NCBI RefSeq assembly: GCF_003586445.1
Contig: NZ_CP030028.1
Coordinates: 4,734,501 to 4,798,500, forward strand
DNA from: Bacillus sp. Y1
Lineage (GTDB): Bacteria > Bacillota > Bacilli > Bacillales > Cytobacillaceae
DNA: 64,000 nt
Reading direction: 5' to 3'
Both the position numbers and the translations under genes were made by a program. The notes beneath the pieces are model-generated. The model saw nothing but the letters and a program-made list of their open reading frames with translations. It did no database searches and was not told the DNA's origin. Shown here one piece after another: positions 52,855 to 62,403 of this stretch; within the stretch, counting starts at the first letter, position 1; each line of letters opens with the position of its first letter.

Positions 52855-54738
52855 CTATACAGTAAAGTTAGCAAATACTTGGCTTTGCAACTCTTTTAAT
52901 GATTTTAAACTAATAATAAGCTCTTCTTTTTCATGGGTTGATAGTCTAGCAAACTCGATATGGGACTTTCCTTGCTGCTGCCATCGCTGAATCACATACA
53001 GACGCAGTACCTCTTCCACCGCCTGCTTCAAATCGGTGGAAAACACGTCCGAAAGCACCCCTTTCTCTTTTAAAAAGGAGATCTTATTAACGGACGTACC
53101 AGACCTTCCCCCATGTAAAAGTGTGAGAATTTGCAGGCTATGATGATAAGGAAACAGCACTTCCTTTTTCATATCAATCTGCTTGCGTTCTAGCTTGAAT
53201 AAAGACCGAATCGGTTGGTCAAGAGTCGGAATCACATGCTCTCTCTCCACTTGAGACAGTCGATATAGAAAGATTTTGGAGCGCTGTAACAGCTCTTTTA
53301 TTCCCTCTTCAAATCTCGCATGCAACTCTACTGATCCCATTAAAAAGCGATACGAAAAGAAGTTTTGTGCTATCAGGAGATGGTCATTCGTCGCTTGCAG
53401 CATCCACCCTCTGACTCTCTCCTGCCACACTGTGATGGTCCCACGCCAGTTCCCCTCACTACACATCATCAAACCAAGACAACGGGCATAACCCGCCTTT
53501 TCAAGCATGTTTGTAATCTCCATACCTAATTTTGAAAAATACTCCTTGTACTCCTCCTTCTCGTAAACAAGAAAATGATCCTGATCCGTTAACATAAACT
53601 GCTCCCCGCGGCCCGCACTTCCCATTTGATAGAGAGCGAAGTGACAGGGAACCTCTTCCCCTAGTGCTTCTACAGAAAGCTCCACTGCTCTCTTTACTAG
53701 TCGATCGTACAACTGAGTCACAATCTCTAACGTTTTTAACATAGGAATCTTGTCTTTAATAAGCGTTTCAAGTATGTCATAAATCGCCTTTTTCACATGA
53801 ACAATCGTCTCTTCTGTGCATTGCTCGATCTTTTGAATCGTCTTCATCACATTTTCGTTCTTTTTCCGTAATAAGTCAGATAACGTGACCACTCCGAAGA
53901 GTTTTTCACCTTCTACGACCGGCAAATGCTTGATTCCTTTTAACAGAGTTAAAGATAACGCATCATAATAATAGGAGAAACGTGAGATCGTAACCGGATG
54001 AGGTGTCATGACATCACCGGCAATACAATCCAAAGATCGTCCTGCCGCAATCACCCGCTCGACCAAATCTCGTTCCGTGATAATTCCTTCAAGCCTTCCA
54101 TGATCCGTTACAAGCACAGAGCTTGTGCGTTCTTTATGCATCAAAAGCGCCGCCTCTTGAACCGTGGTTGTCGGGGAAACACTCACCACTTGTTCCGTCA
54201 TTAAATCTTGAACGCGCAGCATGAACGCATCTCTTTCTCCAAAATCACGTGCAAGCTGAACCTGCTCCGCTAACGAAGCATAAATATCCTTAAGCCTTAC
54301 GCTCACCTGAGCTAATAAATAATCATGAACATTGGGGTCATCCCACCGCTTGGCAATGACGGTAAAAGGGATATAAAGGGCTTTGCACGGCTCGACCGCT
54401 CGAACCTCCACTTGAGTGGCTGCCTCCTTCCCTGATTTGGAGACACCTAGGAAATCAGCCAAACTAGAAAAGCCAATCAACTCGCCTTTTTGAACCACTT
54501 CAAGCACTTCCTCCTGTGTCCTGTGCTCATTTTTTATAAACACTTCAGCAATCCCTGATAGGATGAGGAGCAAACCGTCACGTGGAGCCTCTTTTTTCAG
54601 CATCGTTTCCTGCTTTTCATACATTCGAAGCTCACAAAGCTCGATAAGGGAAAGGGCCGTACGGACATCCACCCCTTGAAAAAAGGGGTGAAACCGCACA
54701 GCCTCTAAAATGGTTTCATTATAATTGTTTTGTTCCAT
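52855..54738 (-). CDS. cNMP-binding + CBS pair + DUF294 nucleotidyltransferase protein
   Basis: 627 residues: cyclic-nucleotide-binding-like domain (about 10-130), two CBS domains (LMTEQVVSVSPTTTVQEAAL; VMTPHPVTISRF, about 165-285), a GlnD-type nucleotidyltransferase with QMGSAGRGEQFMLTDQDHFL (GS...R.E...D.D), and a helical DUF294_C domain. It overlaps the symporter gene by 20 bp. Likely senses a nucleotide and modifies or regulates the symporter; the target is not known. Confidence 0.85.
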   Translation of the reverse strand: MEQNNYNETILEAVRFHPFFQGVDVRTALSLIELCELRMYEKQETMLKKEAPRDGLLLILSGIAEVFIKNEHRTQEEVLEVVQKGELIGFSSLADFLGVSKSGKEAATQVEVRAVEPCKALYIPFTVIAKRWDDPNVHDYLLAQVSVRLKDIYASLAEQVQLARDFGERDAFMLRVQDLMTEQVVSVSPTTTVQEAALLMHKERTSSVLVTDHGRLEGIITERDLVERVIAAGRSLDCIAGDVMTPHPVTISRFSYYYDALSLTLLKGIKHLPVVEGEKLFGVVTLSDLLRKKNENVMKTIQKIEQCTEETIVHVKKAIYDILETLIKDKIPMLKTLEIVTQLYDRLVKRAVELSVEALGEEVPCHFALYQMGSAGRGEQFMLTDQDHFLVYEKEEYKEYFSKLGMEITNMLEKAGYARCLGLMMCSEGNWRGTITVWQERVRGWMLQATNDHLLIAQNFFSYRFLMGSVELHARFEEGIKELLQRSKIFLYRLSQVEREHVIPTLDQPIRSLFKLERKQIDMKKEVLFPYHHSLQILTLLHGGRSGTSVNKISFLKEKGVLSDVFSTDLKQAVEEVLRLYVIQRWQQQGKSHIEFARLSTHEKEELIISLKSLKELQSQVFANFTV

Positions 54739-56386
54739 CGTTCATCCAAACCTCGCCATTCTTATACACCATCTGCTCTGGATAGCGTAAGTCAATAACT
54801 TCCTCCTGGATTTTCTGAGATGGAGCTTCAGTTGATAAAGAAACGATAATATTCGTTAAGAACGCCGCAGCTGCTCCAAACACTCCCGCTCCTGTATCAA
54901 TAATGCCTAAAATCGTAAATCCACCGTATTTCGCGGCAAAAATATACGTTAAGGTCACCCCTAGTCCGACTAAAAGACCAGCAATGACACCTTTTGCATT
55001 CGAACGTTTCCACCAAACCCCAAGAACAAGTGCTGGGAAGAACGTTCCTGTTGCAAGCGCAAACGCCCAAGCCACAATTTGTGTGATGGCTCCTGGCGGG
55101 TTAAGAGCGATAAGCCCTGCAAATAAAGTCGCAATAACGATCGACCAACGAGCAACAGATAAACGTTTCTTTTCTGTCGAATTTGGCTTCAAGACACGAT
55201 AGTAAATATCATGTGCAAAAGAAGAGGAGATCGCAATCATCAATCCGCCTGCCGTTGATAAAGCCGCAGCCATCGCACCAGCAGCTACCAAACCGATTAC
55301 GAATACACCTAGGTTGGCAATTTCAGGTGTCGCCATAACGACGATATCGTTAGAAATCACGAGCTCGCTCCACTGAAGAATGCCATCACCATTTCCATCA
55401 GCTACTTGTAGCTTACCAGTGTCCACCCATGTTTTTGTCCAAGCCGGAAGTTCAGCAATTTTACTACCAGCCACTTTTGTCATTAAAATGAAGCGTGAAA
55501 ACGCCGCATAAGCTGGTGCCGATAAGTATAATAATCCGATGAAAAGCAGTGCCCAAGCTCCTGACCAACGAGCTGCTTTCATCGTTGATACCGTATAGAA
55601 ACGAACGATTACGTGTGGAAGTCCAGCCGTTCCAGCCATGAGTGTAAACATAAGAGCAAGGAACTGCCACTTCGTTCCGTTTGTAAACGGTGCAAAGTAT
55701 TCTGAAATGCCAAGCTCCCGGTCGAGTTCACCCATTTTTCCAACAAGCTCCCCGTAAGATAGCCACGGCATTGGGTTGCCTGTAATTTGTAAACTCATAA
55801 AAATAACAGGAATCAAGTAGGCAATAATTAAAATAATATACTGAGCCACCTGCGTCCATGTAATTCCTTTCATTCCTCCGAACGCCGCATAGAATGCAAT
55901 TAACACAACCCCGATCATCGTTCCAAGCTTCGCATCGATTTCAAACAGTCGTCCGATAACTACCCCAGAACCTGACAGCTGACCGATTGAGTACGTAAAA
56001 GAAATAATGATCGTAATGACAGCCGCAATGACACGAGCCGTATGGCTGTCAAAGCGGTCACCGATAAATTCAGGAACCGTGTAGCGACCGTACTTACGAA
56101 GCTGAGGAGCCAGTAAGAACGTCAGCAATAAATATCCGCCTGTCCAGCCCATGATATAAGCAAGACCGTCGTATCCAAGTAGCATGATCGTACCCGCCAT
56201 ACCAATGAATGAAGCCGCACTCATCCAGTCCGCCCCGATGGCCATTCCGTTAAAAATAGGCGGTACACCGCGTCCGGCTACATAGAAATCAGACGTTGCC
56301 TTCGCCTTGTTATAAATGGCAATCCCGATATACAGGGCAAACGTCGCTAAAATGATCGTTAATGAGACCAAGAATTGTGTATCCAA
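54719..56386 (-). CDS. actP: Sodium:solute symporter, acetate-permease (ActP) type
   Basis: 555 residues, about 13 membrane helices, with the SSS-family motifs FYVAGRGVPPIFNGMAIGAD, WMSAASFIGM, GLPHVIVRFYTV and GAMAAALSTAGGLM. TTG start with GGGGGGA. Imports acetate or a similar carboxylate with a cation. A DUF4212 small subunit gene lies just upstream, as for YjcH-ActP. The cre box at 57096 suggests carbon catabolite control. Confidence 0.85.
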   Translation of the reverse strand: MDTQFLVSLTIILATFALYIGIAIYNKAKATSDFYVAGRGVPPIFNGMAIGADWMSAASFIGMAGTIMLLGYDGLAYIMGWTGGYLLLTFLLAPQLRKYGRYTVPEFIGDRFDSHTARVIAAVITIIISFTYSIGQLSGSGVVIGRLFEIDAKLGTMIGVVLIAFYAAFGGMKGITWTQVAQYIILIIAYLIPVIFMSLQITGNPMPWLSYGELVGKMGELDRELGISEYFAPFTNGTKWQFLALMFTLMAGTAGLPHVIVRFYTVSTMKAARWSGAWALLFIGLLYLSAPAYAAFSRFILMTKVAGSKIAELPAWTKTWVDTGKLQVADGNGDGILQWSELVISNDIVVMATPEIANLGVFVIGLVAAGAMAAALSTAGGLMIAISSSFAHDIYYRVLKPNSTEKKRLSVARWSIVIATLFAGLIALNPPGAITQIVAWAFALATGTFFPALVLGVWWKRSNAKGVIAGLLVGLGVTLTYIFAAKYGGFTILGIIDTGAGVFGAAAAFLTNIIVSLSTEAPSQKIQEEVIDLRYPEQMVYKNGEVWMNDGTKQL

Positions 56387-56457
56387 ATGTATTCCCCCCT
56401 ATTTATTGATTTCTCCTTTGTGCTTCTTTTTCTTTTTAAGCCCCCGAGCATTCCCCT

Positions 56458-56760
56458 TTAATGCTCAAACACTTTTCCAGAACTGATTTGTTCATTTTTG
56501 CTCTCATCAATTCCGTATTTTTTGTCTACATTGTCACTCAGCTTCGCATTTACAAAAAGTAAAATGATAAACGTAATAACTGCCCCTTGAGCTCCCATGA
56601 AATAATGGAGTGGAAATCCATTAATGGAATACTGACTTAGTGGCTCAGCAAAAAAGACCACCCCAAAAGAAACGAGAAACCAGACGATAAAATAAATAAT
56701 AATATTGCGAGTTCTTTCGCGGAAATAACTATCTGCTACCTGTTTATCAATTTTCTTCAC
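56458..56760 (-). CDS. DUF4212 small symporter subunit (YjcH-like)
   Basis: 100 residues, two membrane helices (IIIYFIVWFLVSFGVVFFAE; YFMGAQGAVITFIILLFVNA), with the conserved end of helix 2 followed by KKYGIDE. GTG at 56760 with GGGGGTG upstream. Always paired with ActP-type symporters. Confidence 0.85.
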   Translation of the reverse strand: MKKIDKQVADSYFRERTRNIIIYFIVWFLVSFGVVFFAEPLSQYSINGFPLHYFMGAQGAVITFIILLFVNAKLSDNVDKKYGIDESKNEQISSGKVFEH

Positions 56761-56898
56761 ACTTACACCCCCATGAATAATGATGTTCCTGTGCATGTCT
56801 AGATGACCTGTTTTTTGTAAAACCGATCCTCCTTTCTATTTGAAAAATGTATATGAACTTTTACTCGACGCTTATGCGAGAAAAAGTCATCAACCGTA

Positions 56899-57078
56899 CT
56901 AGCTTAAGCTGAAGATAAATTTGATGGTATCAATGAATGGCATGGGAACTAGGATGATTTGTACGATGAAGTAAACAAAAATGGATAGGAATGGAATGAC
57001 TAAGAAGAAGGGTCTTTTCTTTTTTAATGCAAAAAACAAACAAACTGCTGAGATGAGAAGTAAGCCAAAAAAGATCAT
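56899..57078 (-). CDS. Small two-helix membrane protein, 59 aa
   Basis: 59 residues, two hydrophobic helices (MIFFGLLLISAVCLFFAL; FLVIPFLSIFVYFIVQIILV) joined by KKKRPF. AAAGGAGG before the ATG. First gene of the symporter operon, after the promoter and cre box. Possibly an accessory subunit. A hairpin at about 56853-56884 separates it from DUF4212. Confidence 0.7.
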   Translation of the reverse strand: MIFFGLLLISAVCLFFALKKKRPFFLVIPFLSIFVYFIVQIILVPMPFIDTIKFIFSLS

Positions 57079-57095
57079 TTCTTGCCTCCTTTTAT

Positions 57096-57110
57096 GTGAA
57101 AGCGTTAACA
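57096..57110. promoter_or_regulatory. cre box of the symporter operon
   Basis: TGAAAGCGTTAACA matches the CcpA consensus at all 14 positions. It lies between the promoter and the first gene, a road-block position. Confidence 0.75.
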
Positions 57111-57149
57111 ATTTTTACTTTTCTGAAATTTTATGAAAATTCAATATTT

Positions 57150-57178
57150 ATTATCTACATAAACTGTCTCTTGGTCAA
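57150..57178 (-). promoter_or_regulatory. Promoter of the symporter operon
   Basis: Minus strand TTGACC (57173-57178), 17-bp spacer, GATAAT (57150-57155). Confidence 0.6.
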
Positions 57179-57355
57179 GTAAGACTAGCCATTAAATTTT
57201 CAGAGGGCTTGTCGAAAATTGGAGGTCGAACTAAGAAACACAGCATTACCAATACTTTCCTTATGAAACATCCGTCGAAAACTTTTTTATTACAAGGAGT
57301 TTGTCTTATTGGTTAACACTATGTTGAAATTAGAAACCCTAGCCAGAATTGTAAC

Positions 57356-57386
57356 ACAAAAAAAGCATGTGAAACCTCACATGCTC
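57356..57386 (-). terminator. Terminator overlapping the pcp stop codon
   Basis: Minus-strand AGCATGTG/CACATGCT, loop AGGTTT, followed by TTTTTTTGTG. Confidence 0.8.
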
Positions 57387-57985
57387 AGTGTCTTAATCAT
57401 GATTTTAACTGCTTCATGCAAGTCTCTTGAGGACCAGCTTGGCATCGCTTTTTTCTCATCGATCACAAGCTCGTGGGATGCTGGAACGTGTACAAAGCCA
57501 GCTGGGATATCCACTTTCTTCTCCTTTAATTCATGCAAAACGGTGTACATTACATTGTTGCACAAATATGTTCCCGCACTGTTGGAGATGCTAGCAGGAT
57601 AGCCTTTCTCCTTAAGAGAATCCACTAACATCCGAATAGGAAGAGTAGAAAAATAGCCGTCCGCTCCATTTTCAACGATCTTAGAATCTACTAAAGCTCT
57701 CCCGCTATTATCCGCTGCGCCATCACGACAATTAATGGCAATCCGCTCCGGAGTTATTTGTGTCCGTCCAGCAGCAAGTCCTAGCGACAGTACCGCATCA
57801 GGGGCAAACTCACGAACCGCTTCCAATATAGCCACTGGTGCTTTTTCAAAATCTACTGGCAAAAGAACTCCCTTCACCTCGTATTCACCAATTTGTGCTC
57901 CATCCAGTCTTAACACCAATTCCTCAGTTGGATTAATCGGATGGTCTAGGAAAGGTTCAAACCCCGTTAACAATAGCTTTTTCAT
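57377..57985 (-). CDS. pcp: Pyrrolidone-carboxylate peptidase
   Basis: 202 residues, C15 family: LLLTGFEPFLDHPINPT, catalytic Glu80 (ITPERIAIN), Cys142 (AGTYLCNNVMY) and His166 (GFVHVPA). Removes N-terminal pyroglutamate from peptides; cytosolic. 14 bp after the ggt gene, same operon. Confidence 0.95.
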   Translation of the reverse strand: MKKLLLTGFEPFLDHPINPTEELVLRLDGAQIGEYEVKGVLLPVDFEKAPVAILEAVREFAPDAVLSLGLAAGRTQITPERIAINCRDGAADNSGRALVDSKIVENGADGYFSTLPIRMLVDSLKEKGYPASISNSAGTYLCNNVMYTVLHELKEKKVDIPAGFVHVPASHELVIDEKKAMPSWSSRDLHEAVKIMIKTLSM

Positions 57986-57999
57986 AGATGTATCTCCCC

Positions 58000-59607
58000 T
58001 TAATAACTAGCAATGCTACCGTCTGTACGCTTCTCCGTACCTCCCGTAAGCACGCCTGTCTCTGGATTACGAATGATCACCTGACCACGGCCAAAACCAC
58101 CAGAATCATGAGCAACGACCATCTCATGTCCTTTTCTCACTAGTCCCTGAACCAGATGATTCGGGAAATCATGCTCTACTTCTATCTTCTTTCCTGATAT
58201 CCATTGCCATCTAGGAGCATCTAGCGCCGATTGTGGGTTAAGGTCATAATCAATCATATTCATCGCTACCTGCACATGTCCTTGTGGCTGCATATATCCA
58301 CCCATCACACCAAACGGTCCGACTGCCTCTCCACCCTTCGTCATAAAACCAGGAATGATCGTGTGATACGTCTTTTTTCCAGGAGCAAGCGCATTTTCAT
58401 CTTTTTCATTCAGTGAGAAATCATGACCGCGATTTTGCAGTCCAATCCCTGTGTTTGGAACGACAATCCCAGAGCCAAAGCCCATATAATTGCTCTGGAT
58501 AAAAGAAACCATATTCCCTTCTCCATCAGCGGTAGCCAAATACACTGTTCCACCCTTTGGAAGAGTACCCGGTTCTGGATTTCGAGCTTCATCTGTAATT
58601 TTTTCGCGCGCCTGCTGGGCAAATTCCTCCGAGAGCATATCTGCAACACTTGCCTTCATCGTTGTTGGATCAGTAATATACGTTTTTCCATCTGTAAATG
58701 CCTGCTTCATCGCTTCTAATTGCAGATGCAATCCAGCTAAATCTTCACGGTGCGAAAACTCGTAGCCTTTTAATATATTGAGTGCCATAAGCGCGACTAA
58801 ACCCTGACCGTTCGGCGGAATTTCCCACACATCGTAGCCGCGGTAGTTTACACTAATCGGATCCACCCACTCCGCTTTGAAGGCTGCTAAATCCTCTTTT
58901 CGTAAAAATCCTCCATTCGCCTTGGAAGCAGCGTCGATTTCATCCGCTATTCGGCCTCGGTAAAAGCTTTCAGCATTGGTTTCAGCAATATCTTGAAGGG
59001 TATTCGCATGATCCTCAGACTTCCACATTTCGCCGATTTGTGGCGGCTTTCCATCTGGAGCAAACACGCGGAACCATTCTTTGTATGAAGCGTCATCACC
59101 AAAGCGTTTCTGATAAATTTTATACGCACCAGCCCAGTACTTTCCAAGCGTTGGGGATACCGGGTAGCCCTCACGCGCGTAAGTAATTGCTGGCTGTAAT
59201 ACTTCCGTTAATGGCAAACGTCCGAAGCGTTTGGAAAGCTCCGCCCACGTAGAGGGAGCACCAGGTACCGTGACGGGAATCCAGCCATGCGATGGCATAC
59301 TTTCATGTCCGAGCTCTTTCACTTTTTCAATTGATATTCCTTGCGGGGAAGGTCCGCTCCCATTTAAGCCGTACAACTTATCTTTGATCCAAACAAGGGC
59401 AAATGCATCACCACCGATGCCGTTTGACGTTGGTTCAACAACAGTTAAGCACGCGGCTGTCGCAATCGCCGCATCCACGGCATTTCCGCCCTTTTTTAAC
59501 ATATCAAGCCCTGCCTGTGCTGCCAGTGGCTGAGATGTCGCCACCATGCCATTTCTAGCAATCGTCGCCATTCGCTGCGATCGATATGGATATGTAAGGT
59601 ATGACAA
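58000..59607 (-). CDS. ywrD: Gamma-glutamyltransferase family protein, YwrD-like
   Basis: 535 residues. Ntn-hydrolase: the autocatalytic cleavage site and nucleophile is Thr354 (PKGGTVYLA); conserved GGNAVDAAIAT, NGIGGDAFA and GVMGGYMQPQGH are present. No signal peptide, so cytosolic, as YwrD. TTG start with GGGGGAG; promoter 59644-59672. With pcp it would recycle gamma-glutamyl and pyroglutamyl compounds. Confidence 0.9.
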   Translation of the reverse strand: MSYLTYPYRSQRMATIARNGMVATSQPLAAQAGLDMLKKGGNAVDAAIATAACLTVVEPTSNGIGGDAFALVWIKDKLYGLNGSGPSPQGISIEKVKELGHESMPSHGWIPVTVPGAPSTWAELSKRFGRLPLTEVLQPAITYAREGYPVSPTLGKYWAGAYKIYQKRFGDDASYKEWFRVFAPDGKPPQIGEMWKSEDHANTLQDIAETNAESFYRGRIADEIDAASKANGGFLRKEDLAAFKAEWVDPISVNYRGYDVWEIPPNGQGLVALMALNILKGYEFSHREDLAGLHLQLEAMKQAFTDGKTYITDPTTMKASVADMLSEEFAQQAREKITDEARNPEPGTLPKGGTVYLATADGEGNMVSFIQSNYMGFGSGIVVPNTGIGLQNRGHDFSLNEKDENALAPGKKTYHTIIPGFMTKGGEAVGPFGVMGGYMQPQGHVQVAMNMIDYDLNPQSALDAPRWQWISGKKIEVEHDFPNHLVQGLVRKGHEMVVAHDSGGFGRGQVIIRNPETGVLTGGTEKRTDGSIASY

Positions 59608-59643
59608 ATGAAACTCCCCCTATTAAACTTCGTCTTTCGAAAT

Positions 59644-59672
59644 ATTATACGATAAATTTTGAATTTTTCCAA
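59644..59672 (-). promoter_or_regulatory. Promoter of the ywrD-pcp operon
   Basis: Minus strand TTGGAA, 17-bp spacer, TATAAT (59644-59649). Confidence 0.65.
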
Positions 59673-59752
59673 TAATAAGAAGTTACGCAAAAATCCGAGA
59701 AAGATGCGCATATAATAGAAAAGTTACGTAATAAACCGGCTTGATCACACAA

Positions 59753-59780
59753 CAAAAAACCCGCACAAGGCGGGTTTTCC
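59753..59780 (-). terminator. Terminator of spoIIQ
   Basis: Minus-strand AAAACCCGC/GCGGGTTTT, loop CTTGT, then TTGTTG. Confidence 0.85.
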
Positions 59781-59787
59781 TCATATC

Positions 59788-60693
59788 CTATGCATCAGAA
59801 TTATCTGTGCTATCGGTTCCTTCTTCAGTTCCAGGAGTTTCTTCTTTACCAGAATCTGTTCCTTCTTTTTCAGTAGACTTGTCCGCATCTTCTTCTTCAG
59901 CAGCTTTCTTTTCTGCTGCATCATCCGTTGCTTCCTCTTCTTCTTCTACTGCACTTGGATCATCTTTTCCGCTGTTTTCCATATCAGACACATTAACATC
60001 TTTCAGTGCACTTAAAGGCTTTTGGAAGTAGTCAATTGGATTTAGAGCTACTCCATCTTTGCGAATTTCAAAGTGTACGTGAACGCCAGCTTCTTCGTTA
60101 ACAAGGCTTTCACCTGCAGTTGCGATCGACTTACCTTGCTTTACTTCGTCGCCAACTTTTACTTTGATGTCACTAACTGATTGATATTGTGTTACAATTC
60201 CTTTGTCATGTTCAATTTCGATGACATTTCCAAGTAGGGAATCGTTATCAATCACTTTCGTAACTGTTCCGCTAAGAGCTGCTACAACATCGAATGCTTC
60301 CCCGTCTTTTTGCACAATATCGATACCCGTGTTTGGATGGTATGAATTGTCGTAGAATACTAGGGCTGCTTCTTGCTGTTCTGTTGAGCCGTTATTATCA
60401 TAGAATTGCTTTTGAATTTCGACCTTGTTTGGATCTGTTACAGGCATTACAAAGTTTTCCATTGTACGTGATACTTCAACAGCTGGCTCATTGAACTTCT
60501 TGTCTGTAACGTCAGTAGCCTCGTTGTTGTACCCAAACTTGTCTGAGTCTGTTGCACTGTTTTGATACCATAAAACCGCGGTTAAAATGATCGCTGCGCT
60601 TCCTAGATAAATTGCTGGGAATGCCCATCTTTTCTTTAAAAAGCGCTTAACATTTGAATCTTGAGAAGATCGTTTCTTTTCTTCCTCTCTCAT
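59788..60693 (-). CDS. spoIIQ: Stage II sporulation protein Q (LytM/M23 domain)
   Basis: 301 residues: cytosolic basic N-terminus, one membrane helix (AIYLGSAAIILTAVLWY), M23/LytM domain (about 110-215) and a long Glu/Asp/Ser/Thr-rich tail. Forespore partner of SpoIIIAH in the engulfment zipper. Unlike the B. subtilis protein, the zinc ligands H119 and D125 (HPNTGID) and H205-V-H207 are all present. GAGGTGATGATAA before the ATG. Confidence 0.95.
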   Translation of the reverse strand: MREEEKKRSSQDSNVKRFLKKRWAFPAIYLGSAAIILTAVLWYQNSATDSDKFGYNNEATDVTDKKFNEPAVEVSRTMENFVMPVTDPNKVEIQKQFYDNNGSTEQQEAALVFYDNSYHPNTGIDIVQKDGEAFDVVAALSGTVTKVIDNDSLLGNVIEIEHDKGIVTQYQSVSDIKVKVGDEVKQGKSIATAGESLVNEEAGVHVHFEIRKDGVALNPIDYFQKPLSALKDVNVSDMENSGKDDPSAVEEEEEATDDAAEKKAAEEEDADKSTEKEGTDSGKEETPGTEEGTDSTDNSDA

Positions 60694-60712
60694 TTATCAT
60701 CACCTCAGCAAT

Positions 60713-60742
60713 CAGTTTGAACAATGTGAGAGAAATATATAC
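60713..60742 (-). promoter_or_regulatory. Possible SigF promoter of spoIIQ
   Basis: Minus strand GTATA (60738-60742), 15-bp spacer, GTTCAAACTG (60713-60722), loosely matching the SigF pattern expected for spoIIQ. Confidence 0.35.
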
Positions 60743-60816
60743 CTTGTGATAAAAAAAATTTTTAGACTTATTTTTCGACAAAGCTTTTACAATTATTCAT
60801 GTAAGGAGAATGTTTT

Positions 60817-61191
60817 ATGAAAAAATTTATTTGGGCCCTTCCCATTGCATATATGGCGCTCATTTGGACACTATCCAGCTTTCCGGCTGATGAATTCGTC
60901 GCACTAACTGATTTGTCCCTCGATCGCATCATTAAAGAGTCACTACACCTAGTCGAATTCGGTATTCTGTATCTTTTATTCACCCTTGCACTATATGGAA
61001 ATGGGCAGCTTACAAAAAAGACAAGCCTCCTCTTTGCGATCATCGCTTGCCTTTACGGGGCACTAGATGAAATCCACCAGTCCTTCGTTCCCTACCGTTC
61101 GGCCACATGGATTGACCTTGTGAAGGACGTCATTGGCGTCACCGTATCTTATTATGTCGTCAACCGCTTTTATTTTTTGAAAAAGAAATAA
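60817..61191 (+). CDS. VanZ-like membrane protein
   Basis: 124 residues, four hydrophobic segments, with VanZ landmarks LHLVEFGILYLLF, ALDEIHQSFVPYRSATWIDL. GTAAGGAG before the ATG. On the + strand between spoIIQ and spoIID. Function unclear (the namesake raises teicoplanin resistance). Confidence 0.85.
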   Translation: MKKFIWALPIAYMALIWTLSSFPADEFVALTDLSLDRIIKESLHLVEFGILYLLFTLALYGNGQLTKKTSLLFAIIACLYGALDEIHQSFVPYRSATWIDLVKDVIGVTVSYYVVNRFYFLKKK

Positions 61192-61214
61192 GCTAGAGCA
61201 AAAAGCTCTAGCTT
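61190..61214. terminator. Bidirectional terminator vanZ / spoIID
   Basis: AAGCTAGAGC/GCTCTAGCTT with an A-rich loop. Confidence 0.75.
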
Positions 61215-62232
61215 ATTTCTGGGCAGTAATCTTCGTGAGCAGATCGTTTGATGATACGACTTCTGCTCCTTGGTAATAATACTTTACAATATCCACATAC
61301 GTTTTTCCTTCTTGCGCCATTCCATTCGCCCCGTATTGACTCATACCAACGCCGTGGCCGTATCCCTTAGTATTAATCACGATTTGGTCGCCTTTTCGCT
61401 CCCACGTAAAGTCAGTTGATTTTAACTCCAGCTTCGTACGAATGTCTTGCCCGGTTAAAACCGTGCCACTAAAATCCACTTTGCTGACTCGGTTACTGGA
61501 TGTTCGTTCGACCACTTTCCCAATCGTATCACCTGAACCAACTTTTACTCCTAACAGGCGTTCAAAGTCTGCCACTGAAACGACCTTTTGTCCGTTAAAT
61601 TCCTTCGAGTCCAAATCCCAAGGGCTCTCAACGCTTTTTAAATAAGGAAGTGCCCCTTGCCAAACCGCTTCGGCATTTTCCGTATAACCGTTACTTGTTG
61701 AAAAGAACGTCGCATCGATCGGGCTTCCCTCGTAAGTCAGGATCTGTCCGCTCGTTTCCTGTACAGCTTTACGGATCTTCTCTATTTTCCAGGTGTAGTC
61801 CTTGCCCCAAATTTTTCGAAGCTCTTCATCATTCTTATAAACTTGGTGCTGTACCGTGTCCGTTACGAGAGCCCCGTCAGGTACCTCCAGTTTTTCCGAG
61901 CTGATCATTTGTCTCACGATATAGGTTCTAGCTGTAAGAGCTTGTGCCTTTAATGCTTCAAGTTCAAACGTGGCTGGCATTTCTGATGCAACGACGCCTG
62001 CTACATAGTTATCGAGTTCAAGTGTCTCAACCGATTCTGATGCCGTACGATAGACAGCAACTTCTACGGCCGGACCCGTTGGTGGTGCTTCAGCTACCGT
62101 CTCTTTGGCGGTTTCCTCTCCAAGTTTACCACTTACCTTACCCTCTGAAAAAGGGAGCACGACGAGTGTAGGAATCATGAGTGTGACGACGAATAGAATG
62201 GCGGATACGATTACAAATGGTTTTAGTTTCAT
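61213..62232 (-). CDS. spoIID: Stage II sporulation protein D (lytic transglycosylase)
   Basis: 339 residues: N-terminal membrane helix (FVIVSAILFVVTLMIPTLVV), catalytic Glu84 in VASEMPATFELEALKAQA, zinc-site and core motifs SGQILTYEGSPI, YHSTS-like FFSTSNGYTENAEAVW and GYGHGVGMSQYGANGMA. Drives engulfment with SpoIIM and SpoIIP. ATG at 62232 with GGAGG; the upstream open frame is ignored. Confidence 0.95.
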   Translation of the reverse strand: MKLKPFVIVSAILFVVTLMIPTLVVLPFSEGKVSGKLGEETAKETVAEAPPTGPAVEVAVYRTASESVETLELDNYVAGVVASEMPATFELEALKAQALTARTYIVRQMISSEKLEVPDGALVTDTVQHQVYKNDEELRKIWGKDYTWKIEKIRKAVQETSGQILTYEGSPIDATFFSTSNGYTENAEAVWQGALPYLKSVESPWDLDSKEFNGQKVVSVADFERLLGVKVGSGDTIGKVVERTSSNRVSKVDFSGTVLTGQDIRTKLELKSTDFTWERKGDQIVINTKGYGHGVGMSQYGANGMAQEGKTYVDIVKYYYQGAEVVSSNDLLTKITAQK

Positions 62233-62403
62233 TGTGCTTGTGCCTCCAGTACGCATTAGGTAACAAGGAATATGTAGTCCCGTCTCCATTCATACATATG
62301 GACTTGGACAAGCAAATATGACTTTTTCTTCTTTTATGAATAAAAACATCAACGAAGCATCACAATATTCTAGGTGGTCATCATTTTATGTAATAAAAAT
62401 GTA

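Noticed and set aside
57309..57602. 97-codon + strand ORF with an AAGGAG and TTG start
   Set aside because: It runs antisense through the catalytic end of pcp and its terminator; pcp is clearly the real gene.
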